From NCBI RefSeq assembly GCF_001634385.1, contig NZ_LIIN01000005.1:1-57824 (forward strand): DNA of 57,824 nucleotides. Reading direction: 5' to 3'. A program made the translations under genes and the position numbers. Below the pieces are notes generated by a model. It was not told the DNA's origin. It worked only from the letters and a program-made list of their open reading frames with translations, and did not search any database. How positions within the stretch are numbered: position 1 is the first letter of the stretch; each line of letters begins with the position of its first letter. The stretch is from Rathayibacter tanaceti (GTDB lineage: Bacteria; Actinomycetota; Actinomycetes; Actinomycetales; Microbacteriaceae). This document shows, piece by piece, positions 17,071-25,817 of this stretch.

Positions 17071-17300
17071 AGCGGGGCGGGCCGCGGAGCTCGGGATAGC
17101 GTGGACGGATGGCACTGACGCTCCCGGAACCACGGCTCCCCTCCCTCCTCGATTCCCCTGTTCTGGGCTGGGGGGTCGTCGCTCCGGGCTCGATCGCCGG
17201 GAGCTTCGTCGGCGCCCTGCAGAAGCACACTCGGCAGCGCGTCGTCGCCGTCGGCTCCCGGTCCCTCGAGCGCGCCCAGCAGTTCGCTCAGCGTTTCGGC
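17071..17300 (+). repeat. direct repeat copy 2 (intact source copy)
   Basis: Promoter and first about 59 codons of the Gfo/Idh gene, nearly identical to 9721-9965. This copy continues into a full gene, so it is probably the ancestral location. Confidence 0.9.
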
Positions 17301-18131
17301 ATCGAGCGCGCCTCGGCCGGCTACGACGCGGTCGTGGACGACCCCGAGGTCGACGTCGTCTACATCGCGTCGCCCCACTCCGAGCACGCCCGTCAGGCCC
17401 TGCTCGCCATCGCGGCGGGCAAGCACATCCTGGTCGAGAAGCCCTTCGCTCCGACTCCGGGCGAGGCCGAGATGATCGTGCACGCCGCCCGCGACGCCGG
17501 AGTCTTCGCGATGGAGGCCATGTGGATGCGCTACCTCCCGCACACGGACGTGGTGCGCCGGCTGGTCGCCGACGGCGGCGTCGGCCCGCTCGCACTGGTC
17601 TCGGCCGACTTCGGCGGGGCGTTCCCCTTCGATCCGACGAGCCGCATCTTCGACCCGGCGCTCGCGGGCGGCGGCCTGCTCGACGTCGGCGTGTACGCCT
17701 CCTCGTTCGTCTCGATGATCGCCGGCACCCCGCAGAGCACTGAGGTGTCGGGGAGCCTCACCGAGACCGGAGTCGACGCGACCGCGACGATCGTCGGGCG
17801 GCATGCCGACGGCGTGCAGTCGATAGCGACGTCCACCGTGCTGGCCGACACTCCGCAGGCCGCGTGGGTGGCCGGACGCGACGGGCGGATCGACGTGCAC
17901 TCTCCGTTCTGGAGCCCGAGCGCCGTGACGCTGACGCGCGGCTCCGAGAGCGGGACGTGGACCGACCGGTCGCCGCTCCGAGGCGGCGAAGGGCTCGCCT
18001 GGGAGGCGCTGCACCTCGCGCAGTACGTCGCGGAGGGTCGCACGGAATCGCCGCTGCATCCGCTCGACGAGGTGGTGCAGGTCGTCCGGACCCTCGACGA
18101 CGCGCGCCGACGTCTGGGCGTCTCGGTCTAG
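17109..18131 (+). CDS. Gfo/Idh/MocA family oxidoreductase
   Basis: A 340-residue NAD(P)-dependent dehydrogenase. The Rossmann motif is GVVAPGSIAGSF (the usual GxGxxG is relaxed to APGSIA), followed by the signature AAGKHILVEKPFAPT and AMWMRYLP, then a C-terminal alpha/beta domain with GGGLLDVGVYASS. This subgroup resembles dimeric dihydrodiol or D-xylose dehydrogenases. TAGCGT about 10 bases before the ATG suggests a short leader. It is divergent from the gluconate permease. Its 5' end is duplicated 7.35 kb upstream. Confidence 0.9.
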   Translation: MALTLPEPRLPSLLDSPVLGWGVVAPGSIAGSFVGALQKHTRQRVVAVGSRSLERAQQFAQRFGIERASAGYDAVVDDPEVDVVYIASPHSEHARQALLAIAAGKHILVEKPFAPTPGEAEMIVHAARDAGVFAMEAMWMRYLPHTDVVRRLVADGGVGPLALVSADFGGAFPFDPTSRIFDPALAGGGLLDVGVYASSFVSMIAGTPQSTEVSGSLTETGVDATATIVGRHADGVQSIATSTVLADTPQAAWVAGRDGRIDVHSPFWSPSAVTLTRGSESGTWTDRSPLRGGEGLAWEALHLAQYVAEGRTESPLHPLDEVVQVVRTLDDARRRLGVSV

Positions 18132-18164
18132 CGACCACGGGATGCCGCCGGCGCGGCGGGGGCG

Positions 18165-19709
18165 TCACCCCGCAGGGAGTTCCACGCGGAAGCTCGTCCG
18201 ACCCGGCTCCGAGTCGACGAGCACGCGCCCGCCGTGCGCATCGACGACCGCCGCGACGATCGCGAGGCCCAGCCCCGTCGATCCGGTCGTGCGGGCGCGC
18301 GAGGAGTCGCCGCGGGCGAATCGCTCGAAGAGCCGCGGCATCAGCTCGGGGGCGATACCGGGACCGGAGTCCGTGACCGTCACCACGGCGATCGGCCGAC
18401 CCGCCGAGCGCCCCTCGGCGAGCGCCGCCACCACCCGTGTGCCGGGAGGGGTGTGCACGGCCGCGTTGCGCAGGAGGTTCCCCACCACCTGGTGCAACCG
18501 GAAGTCGTCACCGCGGATTTCGATCGGCTCCTCCGGAAGCTCCAGGTCCCACTCGTGGTCGGGTCCGGCCGCGTGGGCGTCCGAGACAGCGTCGATCAGC
18601 AGCAGGGTCAGGTCGACGGGAGCCTTCTCGAGGTCACGGCCCTCGTCGAGCCGGGCGAGCAGCAGGAGATCCTCGACCAGCGAGGTCATCCGGGTGGCGG
18701 CCCACTCGATCCGGTCGAGGGAGTAGGCCGCCGTCTCGGGCAGCTCGACCTCGCCGCGTCGGGGTAGCTCGGCGTAGCCGCGGATCGCCGCGAGCGGCGT
18801 GCGCAGCTCGTGCGAGGCGTCGGCGACGAACTGGCGCACCTTGTTCTCGCTCGCCTGCCGTGACTCCAGGGCCCCGGTGACGTGATCGAGCATGCGGTTG
18901 AACGCGGCGCCCACCCGGCCGACCTCGGTGCGGGTGTCGGCGTCCTCCTCCGGGACGCGCTCGACCAGCTCGACCTCACCACGCTCGAGGGGCAGCTCGG
19001 CGACCCTCGTCGCCGTGGCCTCCACCCGCTCAAGCGGGCGTAGCGCCACGCGGATGATCGCCATGGCGAGCAGGGCCACGACCAGCATCGCGAGCAGGAC
19101 GACGACCACGACCGCCCACGAGAGGGAGGCGAGCGTGTCGGTGACGTCGCCCAGCGGGACCCCGACCACGACGACCTCGCCGTCGATCACCGTCGCGCGC
19201 ACCCGGTACTGGCCCAGGACGTCGCCGAGGTCGATCGTGGTGGTCGCGCCGCCGGCATCGACGGCGGCCGTCAGGACCGAGTCCGGCTCCTCGGCGAACT
19301 GCTGACACGCGCCGTCGCGGTCGATGTACGCGCCGGTGAAGGAGCCGTCCTCGCCGCGTGCCGCCGTGATGGTGCTGAGGTTCTGGCTGGGACCGCTCCC
19401 GTAGCTGCTGCCGGGGCAGGTGGTCGCCCGCTCGATGCCGGAGGCGCCGACGTAGGGGCTCGGCCCGTCGAACTTCTGGAGGCGCTTGAGCGACTGGGCG
19501 AGCGCCGTGTCGGTGCTCTCGTAGAGGATGTGGCGGAGCGAGACCACGCTGACCGTGCCCACGATCCCCGCCGTCACCGCGACGAGCGCGACCACGGCGA
19601 CCACCATCCTCCGCCGCAGGGTCCACGGGGCCCGCCGACCGCTGCGCGAGTTCCGCAGGGCGGAGCGGGTCGCGAAGTCGCCGAACGTGGGGCGGCCGGG
19701 GAGGGTCAC
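18165..19709 (-). CDS. HAMP-type sensor histidine kinase
   Basis: A 514-residue membrane kinase. TM1 is about residues 35-56, an extracytoplasmic sensor domain about 57-197, TM2 about 198-220, then HAMP and the dimerisation region with phosphoacceptor His300 (DASHELRTPLAAIRGYAEL). The N box (HQVVGNLLRNAAVHTPPGT), G1 (VTDSGPGIAPE), F (LFERFARGD) and G2 (STGLGLAIVAAVVDAHGG) are all present, so it is catalytically complete. Its ATG overlaps the response regulator stop by 4 bases. The architecture matches the actinobacterial TcrY/TrcS-like group. The signal is unknown. Confidence 0.93.
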   Translation of the reverse strand: MTLPGRPTFGDFATRSALRNSRSGRRAPWTLRRRMVVAVVALVAVTAGIVGTVSVVSLRHILYESTDTALAQSLKRLQKFDGPSPYVGASGIERATTCPGSSYGSGPSQNLSTITAARGEDGSFTGAYIDRDGACQQFAEEPDSVLTAAVDAGGATTTIDLGDVLGQYRVRATVIDGEVVVVGVPLGDVTDTLASLSWAVVVVVLLAMLVVALLAMAIIRVALRPLERVEATATRVAELPLERGEVELVERVPEEDADTRTEVGRVGAAFNRMLDHVTGALESRQASENKVRQFVADASHELRTPLAAIRGYAELPRRGEVELPETAAYSLDRIEWAATRMTSLVEDLLLLARLDEGRDLEKAPVDLTLLLIDAVSDAHAAGPDHEWDLELPEEPIEIRGDDFRLHQVVGNLLRNAAVHTPPGTRVVAALAEGRSAGRPIAVVTVTDSGPGIAPELMPRLFERFARGDSSRARTTGSTGLGLAIVAAVVDAHGGRVLVDSEPGRTSFRVELPAG

Positions 19710-20467
19710 TGCTCGGCGGGCTTAAGCAGGTACCCGGCACCGCGCACGGTGTGGATCATCGGCGAGCGGCCGGCATCGATCTTCTTGCGGAGGTAGGAGA
19801 TGTAGATCTCGACCACGCTCGACTTGCCGCCGAAGTCGTACGACCAGACGCGGTCGAGAATCTGCGCCTTGCTGAGGACGCGGCGCGGGTTGCGCATCAG
19901 GAAGCGGAGCAGCTCGAACTCGGTCGCGGTCAGCTCGATGTCGTCGCTGCCGCGGCGCACCTCGTGGCTGTCCTCGTTGAGGACGAGGTCGCCCACGACC
20001 ACCTCGGGGTCGTCGGCGTCGTTCGCGAGCAGCGTGCTCCGGCGGATCAGGCCGCGCATGCGGGCCACGAGCTCCTCGAGCGAGAACGGCTTGGTGACGT
20101 AGTCGTCGCCGCCCGCCGTGAGCCCGGCGATCCGGTCGTCGAGAGCGTCCTTGGCCGTGAGGAAGAGCACGGGGGTCTCGCTGCCGTCGGCGCGGACCCG
20201 CTGGAGCACCTGGAGCCCGTCGATGTCGGGGAGCATCACATCGAGCACGATGACGTCCGGGCGGAACTCCCTCGTGATCGTGATCGCGGCGCGGCCCTCC
20301 GCGGCGGTGCGCACCTCCCAGCCCTCGTAGCGCAGTGCCATCTGGAGCAGGTCGGTGAGGCTGCTCTCGTCGTCGACGACGAGGACACGGATGGGAGTCC
20401 CGTCGGCACGCTTGAGGCGGGTCCGCTGCGCGGGGGCGAGGTGCTTCGACGAGGCCGGGGTGCTCAT
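19706..20467 (-). CDS. OmpR/PhoB family response regulator
   Basis: A 253-residue regulator with a receiver domain (about residues 25-140; acidic pair VVDDE, phosphoacceptor Asp76 in VIVLDVMLPD, then LFLTAKD) and a C-terminal winged helix (about 155-250; ELTATEFELLRFLMRNPRRVLSKAQI in part, then VVEIYISYLRKKID and RGAGYLLK). It carries a roughly 22-residue N-terminal extension. It is the first gene of a two-gene operon with the downstream kinase. Confidence 0.95.
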   Translation of the reverse strand: MSTPASSKHLAPAQRTRLKRADGTPIRVLVVDDESSLTDLLQMALRYEGWEVRTAAEGRAAITITREFRPDVIVLDVMLPDIDGLQVLQRVRADGSETPVLFLTAKDALDDRIAGLTAGGDDYVTKPFSLEELVARMRGLIRRSTLLANDADDPEVVVGDLVLNEDSHEVRRGSDDIELTATEFELLRFLMRNPRRVLSKAQILDRVWSYDFGGKSSVVEIYISYLRKKIDAGRSPMIHTVRGAGYLLKPAEQ

Positions 20468-20589
20468 GCCTCCAGTATCGGGAGTTTCCTATGGACGAGC
20501 TATGGCCGGCCGATGTCGTCGCTGTGCGCTCCCGGTGCGGCCGGGTCGGCGTCGAGCTCCTCCGGGTCGATCGCCGCCGTGCGGGCGTA

Positions 20590-20962
20590 CACCCGTAACG
20601 GTGGCGACCGCATCGTCGACCTCGTGCGCCAGGCAACCGGAGTCGACCTGCTCGATGCCGCCGTCGCGATCCGCTCGGGCCAGAAGCTCGAGCCCGACAC
20701 GATTGACACCCCACAGGCCGCCACCGTGCGCTTCTTCATGATCGAGCCCGGAGTGATCCATTCGATCAGCGGGATCAGCGCTGCGCGCACGTCCCCTGGA
20801 GTCATCGACCTCCAGATTCACGTTAGTCCGGGCGATCGGACGAGCGAGATCAACTCATCAGATGATCGCGCGGGCCTGGTCGTCGCAATCGGAGCCACCC
20901 CGGAAGAAGCCTCCGCCCGCGCTGACAGCGCAGCGGCAACGATTCAGTTCACCACCAGCTAA
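20590..20962 (+). pseudogene. C-terminal fragment of an ATP-grasp family enzyme
   Basis: The frame TRNGGDRIVDLVRQATGVDL followed by a beta-rich C-terminal part (ATVRFFMIEPGVIHS, PGVIDLQIHVSPGD, GLVVAIGATPEEASARAD) matches the end of ATP-grasp ligases of the carnosine-synthase-like or carboxylase group, where NxRxGGD is followed by the last active-site helix. The ATP-binding and central domains are missing, and the upstream 100 bases are not coding in this frame. It has no start or ribosome site of its own. Confidence 0.65.
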
Positions 20963-20988
20963 CACCCCGGTCCGCGTGTCGAAGCTGG

Positions 20989-21561
20989 TCATCGGCAGAA
21001 GAGCCGCAGAGCGTCCGGGCTCAGCGGCCGGTCGGCGAAGACGAGACGTACTGCGCTCGGATCCGGGTTGCCGCGGTCGGGACCGCTCCAGATCAGGTTC
21101 AGGCCGGCGCGCTCGGCGGCTCGGCGCGAACCCTCATTGTTCTCGAGCAGGTAGGCGACGAGCGGGAGATCCGAGCCCATCGCCGCGAGCGCGGTGCGGG
21201 TCGCTGCGATGATTTCCTGCGCGTAGCCGCGGCCCCACGCCGTGGGCGCAAGCCGGTAGTAGAGATTCCAGGCGAGTCCACCGCGAAGACTCGGCCCACC
21301 GATCCCCACGAGCGCACCGGTCCCTTTGTCCCGTGCTACCCAGACGTCGAGACCGTTCGACTTCCATCCCGCGATGTACGGGTCCACCAGAGCGTGAGTC
21401 TGTTCCATGGACGTGTGACGTCCCGCGGGAAGGTGCTCCCATACGCGAGGGTCAGCATGGAGCTCATTCAGTTCTGGAAGATCTCGCTCCGTCGGAGGAA
21501 CCAGCGCGAGCCGAGCTGTCGTCAAGACCGCGGAGTGAGGTGTAGTCACGATCATCATCAT
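20989..21561 (-). CDS. GNAT family N-acetyltransferase
   Basis: A 190-residue acetyltransferase of the RimJ/RimL-like group. It starts TTARLALVPPTERDLPELNEL and has the acetyl-CoA loop LAPTAWGRGYAQEIIAATR (Q/R-x-x-G-x-G/A variant WGRGYA), then VAYLLENNEGSRRAAERAGL. Three consecutive ATG codons (21561, 21558, 21555) could start it, and a GGGGGCGGG tract lies upstream. The substrate is unknown; relatives modify ribosomal protein N-termini or small amines. Confidence 0.85.
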   Translation of the reverse strand: MMMIVTTPHSAVLTTARLALVPPTERDLPELNELHADPRVWEHLPAGRHTSMEQTHALVDPYIAGWKSNGLDVWVARDKGTGALVGIGGPSLRGGLAWNLYYRLAPTAWGRGYAQEIIAATRTALAAMGSDLPLVAYLLENNEGSRRAAERAGLNLIWSGPDRGNPDPSAVRLVFADRPLSPDALRLFCR

Positions 21562-21620
21562 CCCGCCCCCGAGCCTCAAGTCCAGCGCCACGCCCCTCCA
21601 GCACTCCGCACACTCCTCGT

Positions 21621-21836
21621 GCCAGCGTCGCCGGCGCAACCAAGCTCGTCCCGGTCGACCCGGGCGACGACGTTGCGACCGGCCGCCTTGAGATCGAAGC
21701 CCTGGACGTGCAGCTGATTACCGTCGCAGTGGCCGGTGAGCAGGGACCGCCTGGACGGGCTGCGCGCTCGGACTATCGAATGATGGCAGAGGAGGACGGA
21801 ATAACGTTGCTACGCCGGGACGACCGGGTCCCCTGA
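21621..21836 (+). pseudogene. unrecognised coding remnant
   Basis: A frame without a start codon, reading ATKLVPVDPGDDVATGRLE, ITVAVAGEQGPPGRAARSD and ending RRDDRVP. Third positions are strongly G/C in a coding-like way and no other frame here is convincing, so this looks like the 3' end of a lost gene. I cannot name the family. Confidence 0.35.
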
Positions 21837-21925
21837 ATGTTTCCGACGGCGGCGCGCCCGAGCCAGGTTGTCGTGCCACGGCGTGTTGGCCCGCATTCGA
21901 CGGATCACGACGGGAGGAGACCGGC

Positions 21926-22141
21926 GTGCGCAGACCGCGCCGCACCTCAGACGCCATCTCCGTCCGTGTCGCCTGGGACGTCGAGATCACCTTCTCCGCC
22001 GGAGACCCCAGGCTACTGCCCGGGCCGGAATCGGCTGCAGCGCTCGGCACGCGCGATCTCTCAGCTGAGAACGACCGCCTTGCAGACTTGAAGGGGTCGA
22101 CCAGAAATCAGCGGGAAGGCGAACTCCGCCTCGACGGCTAG
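21926..22141 (+). CDS. hypothetical 71-residue protein
   Basis: A GTG start with a good GGGAGGAG ribosome site 6-7 bases upstream. The sequence contains SVRVAWDVEITFSAGDPR and a polar C-terminal half (AENDRLADLKGSTRNQREG). No family recognised. The first half uses codons as a real gene would, the second half less so. It ends 10 bases before the convergent TetR stop. Confidence 0.4.
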   Translation: MRRPRRTSDAISVRVAWDVEITFSAGDPRLLPGPESAAALGTRDLSAENDRLADLKGSTRNQREGELRLDG

Positions 22142-22151
22142 TCACGGCCGG

Positions 22152-22691
22152 CTAGGGGCGAAGGCCCCGGAGGAGAACGTCGAGGAGAATCCGTGCCGCG
22201 TCGCTGTCGGGCGCGAGCCCCGCGCTGCGGACTGAGTGCGCAGTCCCGCAGGCGAGCAGGAGGATCGACGCGGCGTCCACGTCGACGCGTACCCGTCCTC
22301 TCGACCGGGCGTCCTCGAGCACCTCGGCGAGGCGGTCGAGGAGCGCGGCGCGCTTCGCGGCCGTTTGAGGGAGCACGGCGTCCGGACGGGCGGTGACTCT
22401 CTCGAACAGCGGATCAGTAGCCAGCAGGGCGACGTGCTCGGTCAGTGTCCGGTCCAGGCCGTCTGGCGCCGTCTCGTTCAGAAGGCGGTCGAGCTGGTCG
22501 AAGCGGTCCCAGACGACGACCTCTTCGAGCTCCTCGACGGTCGCGAAGTGCCGGTAGACCGTGGCCACCCCGACATCGGCCGCGCGCGCGACCGCATTCA
22601 TGGCCAGCTCGTCCCCGCGATGGAGAAGCTCCTTCGCCGCCTCGATGATGCGATCGCGATTGCGAGCGGCGTCACGCCGAAGACCGTCCAT
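22152..22691 (-). CDS. TetR family transcriptional regulator
   Basis: A 179-residue regulator with HTH IIEAAKELLHRGDELAMNAVA and VGVATVYRHFATVEELEE, and a compact helical effector domain. The start at 22691 (MDGLRRDAARNRDRI) was chosen because the frame upstream runs through the operator. It is divergent from a short-chain dehydrogenase with the nested palindrome 22720-22757 in the 92-base gap. The R-R-D-A-x-R-N-R-D-R start is typical of TetR proteins controlling SDRs or transporters. Confidence 0.9.
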   Translation of the reverse strand: MDGLRRDAARNRDRIIEAAKELLHRGDELAMNAVARAADVGVATVYRHFATVEELEEVVVWDRFDQLDRLLNETAPDGLDRTLTEHVALLATDPLFERVTARPDAVLPQTAAKRAALLDRLAEVLEDARSRGRVRVDVDAASILLLACGTAHSVRSAGLAPDSDAARILLDVLLRGLRP

Positions 22692-22719
22692 AGATCTGAA
22701 GCCTATCGAGCCTTCGGCA

Positions 22720-22757
22720 AAACGGATGATCTGTCCGAACGGACTAAGTATCCGTTT
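22720..22757. promoter_or_regulatory. 38-bp concentric palindromic operator
   Basis: AAACGGAT (22720-22727) mirrors ATCCGTTT (22750-22757), and inside it GTCCG (22733-22737) mirrors CGGAC (22740-22744). All four arms share one centre. Read differently, it is two overlapping CGGA-N7-TCCG boxes, the pattern bound by two TetR dimers on opposite DNA faces. Confidence 0.8.
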
Positions 22758-22783
22758 AGTCTGAGGGGACACGGAAGGACACC

Positions 22784-23552
22784 ATGACCCCCACGACACG
22801 CCCCCTCGCCCTGATCACTGGAGCGAGCTCCGGGATCGGCGCCGAGTTCGCTCGCCGCTACGCCCGCGAGGGCTTCGACCTCTTGCTCGTCGCCCGTTCG
22901 GAGGCCGCCCTGTGGGCGCTGGCTGAGGAGCTCTCGGCGGAGCACGCCATCGCCGCCTCCCTCCACACGGCAGATCTCTCGAACCCGACCGAGGTCGCCG
23001 GCCTCGTTTCGGTGATCGATCAGCAGCTGCCCCGCCTTGACCACCTTGTTAACAGCGCGGGCACCGCTCCGGAGGGCGACATCGATCGGATGAACCCCGA
23101 CGAGCTGCGCCGGATGGTCGACATCAACATCACCGCGTTGTCCCTGCTCACGCAGGCCGCCGTCATCCGGATGCGAGGCGCAGGATCCGGCACGATCATC
23201 AACATCGCCAGCGGAGCCGGCTACCAGGCGCTCCCCCATTTCTCCGCCTACGCCGCCTCCAAGGCCTACGTGATCCGCTTCACCGAGGCGCTCTCGGAGG
23301 AGCAGCGCAGCCACGGTCTCCGGATCTTCTCGGTCGCCCCCGGCGACACCGAGACTCCGATGAACCCCGGCGCGGCGAAGGGCAAGCGGCAGGCGCACCA
23401 AGTGGTCGAGACGGCGTGGAGGGCGGCGTCGACTACAGCGCCGTCAGTGATCGACGGCCGCATGAACCGCGTCCTCGCCACTGTCGACAAGGGTGCTCGG
23501 CAAGCGTCTCGCACTTCGCATCGGAGAGCGGATGATGCGCCCGAAAGCCTGA
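22784..23552 (+). pseudogene. short-chain dehydrogenase/reductase, frameshifted near the 3' end
   Basis: A classical SDR of the SadH/DltE type: ALITGASSGIGAEFA, catalytic Ser143, Tyr156 and Lys160 (YAASK), and VAPGDTETPM. After ATVDK (near 23490) the frame runs into antisense of the next gene, while the expected ending VLGKRLALRIGERMMRPKA lies one frame over and stops at 23552. One missing base next to a GGG run explains it. Only the last about 19 residues are affected, so the protein could keep activity with an altered tail if the indel is real. It is controlled by the divergent TetR. Confidence 0.8.
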
Positions 23553-23582
23553 ACGGTGCACGATCCGGCGGCGCTCGCGCGT

Positions 23583-24575
23583 TCAGCGCGCGGTGCGCGC
23601 GTACCTCCGCGCCAATTCGGCGAAGGCGTCGCGGAGTTCGGGAGGCTCGATCACGTCGATCTCGGCGCCGAATCGGCCGAGCAGGGCCGCGAGCGACACC
23701 CAGGACCAGGAGCCTGCTTCGTAGGTGGAGCGGCCGTCGCCGAGGTCTTCGAGGGTTCCGTCGCCGGCGAACGGGGCGAGAGTCGCTGCCGGCAGCTCGA
23801 TGACGACTTTCCCGTGGCAGGGCCAACGGTTCTTCTGCTCGGAGCCTTTGAACCGGGCGGCGAGGAATTCTGCCGGGTCGTCGCCTGGGATCTCGTGGCG
23901 GTCGAATCGGCGGCCGTTGTGCGTGCGGAGAGTGAGGCGGTCGACCCTGAAGATGCGCCAGTCGTCCTCGGGGGTCGACCATCCGATCAGGTACCAGCGT
24001 CCGTTGCTGAGCAGCAGGTGGTGCGGTTCGGTGCGCCGAGGCGGCCCGCCCTCGGCCCCCGAGTCGGAGGCCGGGGTCGCGTAGTCGAAGCGGATCTCCT
24101 CGCGCTTCTGGACGGCCTCGCCGATCCGAAGCAGCACCTCCGGGTCGACGTCGGCGCGCGGCGCCCGCGGCTCCGATGCGAGCGCTCCGACGCGCAGGCC
24201 GGCGATCCGCTGCGCGAGTCGATCCGGCATGAGCCGCGTGACCGTCTGGAGCGCACGGGCGGCCGCTTCCTCGATTCCCGCACCTGTGATTGCGGCGGTC
24301 TGCAGGGTGATGGCGACGGCGAGTGCCTGCTCGTCGTCGAAGAGAAGAGGCGGCAGGCTCTCCCCCGCGCCCAGCCGGTAGCCGCCCTCCGGGCCGCGGG
24401 TGGTGTCGATCCGGTAGCCCAGTTCACGCAGCCGGTCGATGTCGCGGCGAATGGTGCGTTCGCTGATCCTCAGACGAGAGGCGAGGGTCGGTGCCGTCCA
24501 TTCGTGGTTCGACTGGAGCAGGGACAGGAGCGCCAGGAGGCGCTGAGAGGTGATCACGGCGGGTCCGGCAGGCAT
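23583..24575 (-). CDS. WYL-domain (YafY-type) transcriptional regulator
   Basis: A 330-residue regulator. The N-terminal winged helix (SQRLLALLSLLQSNHEWT, then LASRLRISERTIRRDIDRL, residues about 8-60) is followed by the middle helical part and a WYL domain with the eponymous GRWYLIGW and DDWRIFRVDRL, and a C-terminal WCX part. WYL domains bind nucleic-acid-like or other small ligands. The ATG at 24575 is preferred over 24593 because the palindrome 24594-24618 abuts the latter. It is divergent from a VOC protein, a common pairing. Confidence 0.9.
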   Translation of the reverse strand: MPAGPAVITSQRLLALLSLLQSNHEWTAPTLASRLRISERTIRRDIDRLRELGYRIDTTRGPEGGYRLGAGESLPPLLFDDEQALAVAITLQTAAITGAGIEEAAARALQTVTRLMPDRLAQRIAGLRVGALASEPRAPRADVDPEVLLRIGEAVQKREEIRFDYATPASDSGAEGGPPRRTEPHHLLLSNGRWYLIGWSTPEDDWRIFRVDRLTLRTHNGRRFDRHEIPGDDPAEFLAARFKGSEQKNRWPCHGKVVIELPAATLAPFAGDGTLEDLGDGRSTYEAGSWSWVSLAALLGRFGAEIDVIEPPELRDAFAELARRYARTAR

Positions 24576-24593
24576 GTCTCGAGTCTCGGGCAT

Positions 24594-24618
24594 GTACCGG
24601 ACACATGATGACCGGTAC
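24594..24618. promoter_or_regulatory. operator for the WYL regulator / VOC pair
   Basis: GTACCGG (24594-24600) and CCGGTAC (24612-24618) form a perfect inverted repeat over 11 bases in the divergent promoter region. Confidence 0.65.
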
Positions 24619-24678
24619 GGGCGCTGGACTGAGGTCACTTCGAACTCGTCGAAGCATTTGCACTCTGTAGGAGAAACC

Positions 24679-25104
24679 ATGAGCGTCACCAGCGCCCTGC
24701 ACGTCAACTTCCGCGGCACAGCGAAGGAGGCGCTGGAGTTCTACCACTCCGTCTTCGGCGGTGACCTCGTCCTCGCTCCCTACGGTGACGTCGACGCCGG
24801 CCAGAGCGCGGCCCAGTCCGAGCAGATCGCCTGGGGCCAGGTCCAGGCGCCTAACGGGTTCCACATCATGGCGTACGACGTGCAGGAGTCCCTGCCCTAC
24901 GCCGCCGGCGAGAACGCCTTCTACGTCTCGCTCCGCAGCACCGACACCGAGGAGATCGAGCGGCTCGGCACGGCGCTGGCCGAGTCCGAGGGCGTGACGA
25001 TCCACGTCCCCTTCGGCCCCTCGGTGTTCTCGCCGCTCTACGGCAAGCTGACCGACCGGTTCGGCGTCACCTGGATCATCGACGTCGTCGCCCCCTGGGG
25101 CTGA
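24679..25104 (+). CDS. VOC family protein (PhnB-like)
   Basis: A 141-residue protein of the glyoxalase/bleomycin-resistance fold, PhnB-like group: LHVNFRGTAKEALEFYHSVFGG at the start (start of the first beta-alpha-beta-beta-beta unit) and GVTWIIDVV at the end. A TAGGAGA ribosome site lies 5 bases before the ATG. Proteins next to YafY-type regulators are often metal-dependent detoxifiers or stress proteins, but the activity of this subgroup is not defined. Confidence 0.88.
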   Translation: MSVTSALHVNFRGTAKEALEFYHSVFGGDLVLAPYGDVDAGQSAAQSEQIAWGQVQAPNGFHIMAYDVQESLPYAAGENAFYVSLRSTDTEEIERLGTALAESEGVTIHVPFGPSVFSPLYGKLTDRFGVTWIIDVVAPWG

Positions 25105-25107
25105 GAC

Positions 25108-25125
25108 GCCCGCAGCCACGCGGGC
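25108..25125 (+). terminator. short hairpin after the VOC gene
   Basis: GCCCGC (25108-25113) pairs with GCGGGC (25120-25125), starting 4 bases after the stop. The remaining 119 bases to the convergent TetR stop contain nothing recognised. Confidence 0.45.
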
Positions 25126-25244
25126 CGTGGAGCCGATCGAGCGCCGTCATCGTCGTGTTCGCCGGGTGAGGCTCCGCCATCGGGTCTGCTCGGTGAACAC
25201 GACCGCGACGCAGAGGGCGGTGACCGCGGGCGCGGGCGCGGTGG

Positions 25245-25817
25245 TCACGATCGTCCTGCCGCTCGGAGGCCGCGGTCGATGAAGTCGACCATCCAGGTGA
25301 AGCTCTCGTCGACGTCGGTGCTCATCTGGAATCCATTGGAGGTCTCGAGGGTGGCGAAGCCGTGCAGGATGCTGCGGAGCATCCGGATCGCATGGATCTG
25401 CTGAGCGGGGTCGAGGTCGTATCCGTGCAGGACGGCGGCGAACGAGCCCAGGGTGTGCTCCAGCGCCGCGGCCAGGGGATCCTCGGGGCCGGTCGGGGTG
25501 GCGCCGACGGTGGCGGCATAGCGGCCCGGGTGCTCCTTGACGTAGGTGCGGACCGTCTGGGCCGCAGCCGCGAGGGCGTCGCCACCGGCTCGTCCCTGCA
25601 TCGCGTCGCGGAGCGCATCCCCGAGTTCGGTCGCGCCGAGAACGGCGACCCGGTGGGTGAGGTCGGCGAGCCCGTCGACGTGCTTGTACAGCGAAGGCGC
25701 CTTCACGCCCAGGCGCTCAGCCACGACGCTCATGTTCAGTGGCGCCGGGCTGAGCTCGTCCGCCAGATCCGCAGCCGCCTGGGTGACCGTCGCGGGCGCC
25801 AGACCTGCTCTAGGCAT
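25245..25817 (-). CDS. TetR family transcriptional regulator (WHG/TetR_C_13-like)
   Basis: A 190-residue regulator with HTH NMSVVAERLGVKAPSLYKHVDGLADL and the ligand domain ending RMLRSILHGFATLETSNGFQM, VDESFTWMVDFIDRGL. Its sequence closely resembles the truncated TetR at 11870-12430 (SLYKH, AIR-R-LHGF, NVD-SF). The ATG at 25817 overlaps the end of the hydrolase gene (stop 25810), so it is translated from the hydrolase transcript. The likely operator is the tandem repeat at 26671-26705. Confidence 0.9.
   Translation of the reverse strand: MPRAGLAPATVTQAAADLADELSPAPLNMSVVAERLGVKAPSLYKHVDGLADLTHRVAVLGATELGDALRDAMQGRAGGDALAAAAQTVRTYVKEHPGRYAATVGATPTGPEDPLAAALEHTLGSFAAVLHGYDLDPAQQIHAIRMLRSILHGFATLETSNGFQMSTDVDESFTWMVDFIDRGLRAAGRS

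Noticed and set aside
20468-20590. A gene start upstream of the ATP-grasp remnant
   Set aside because: The ATG at 20489 opens a frame that hits a stop after 35 codons and matches nothing; the ATP-grasp frame itself has no start.
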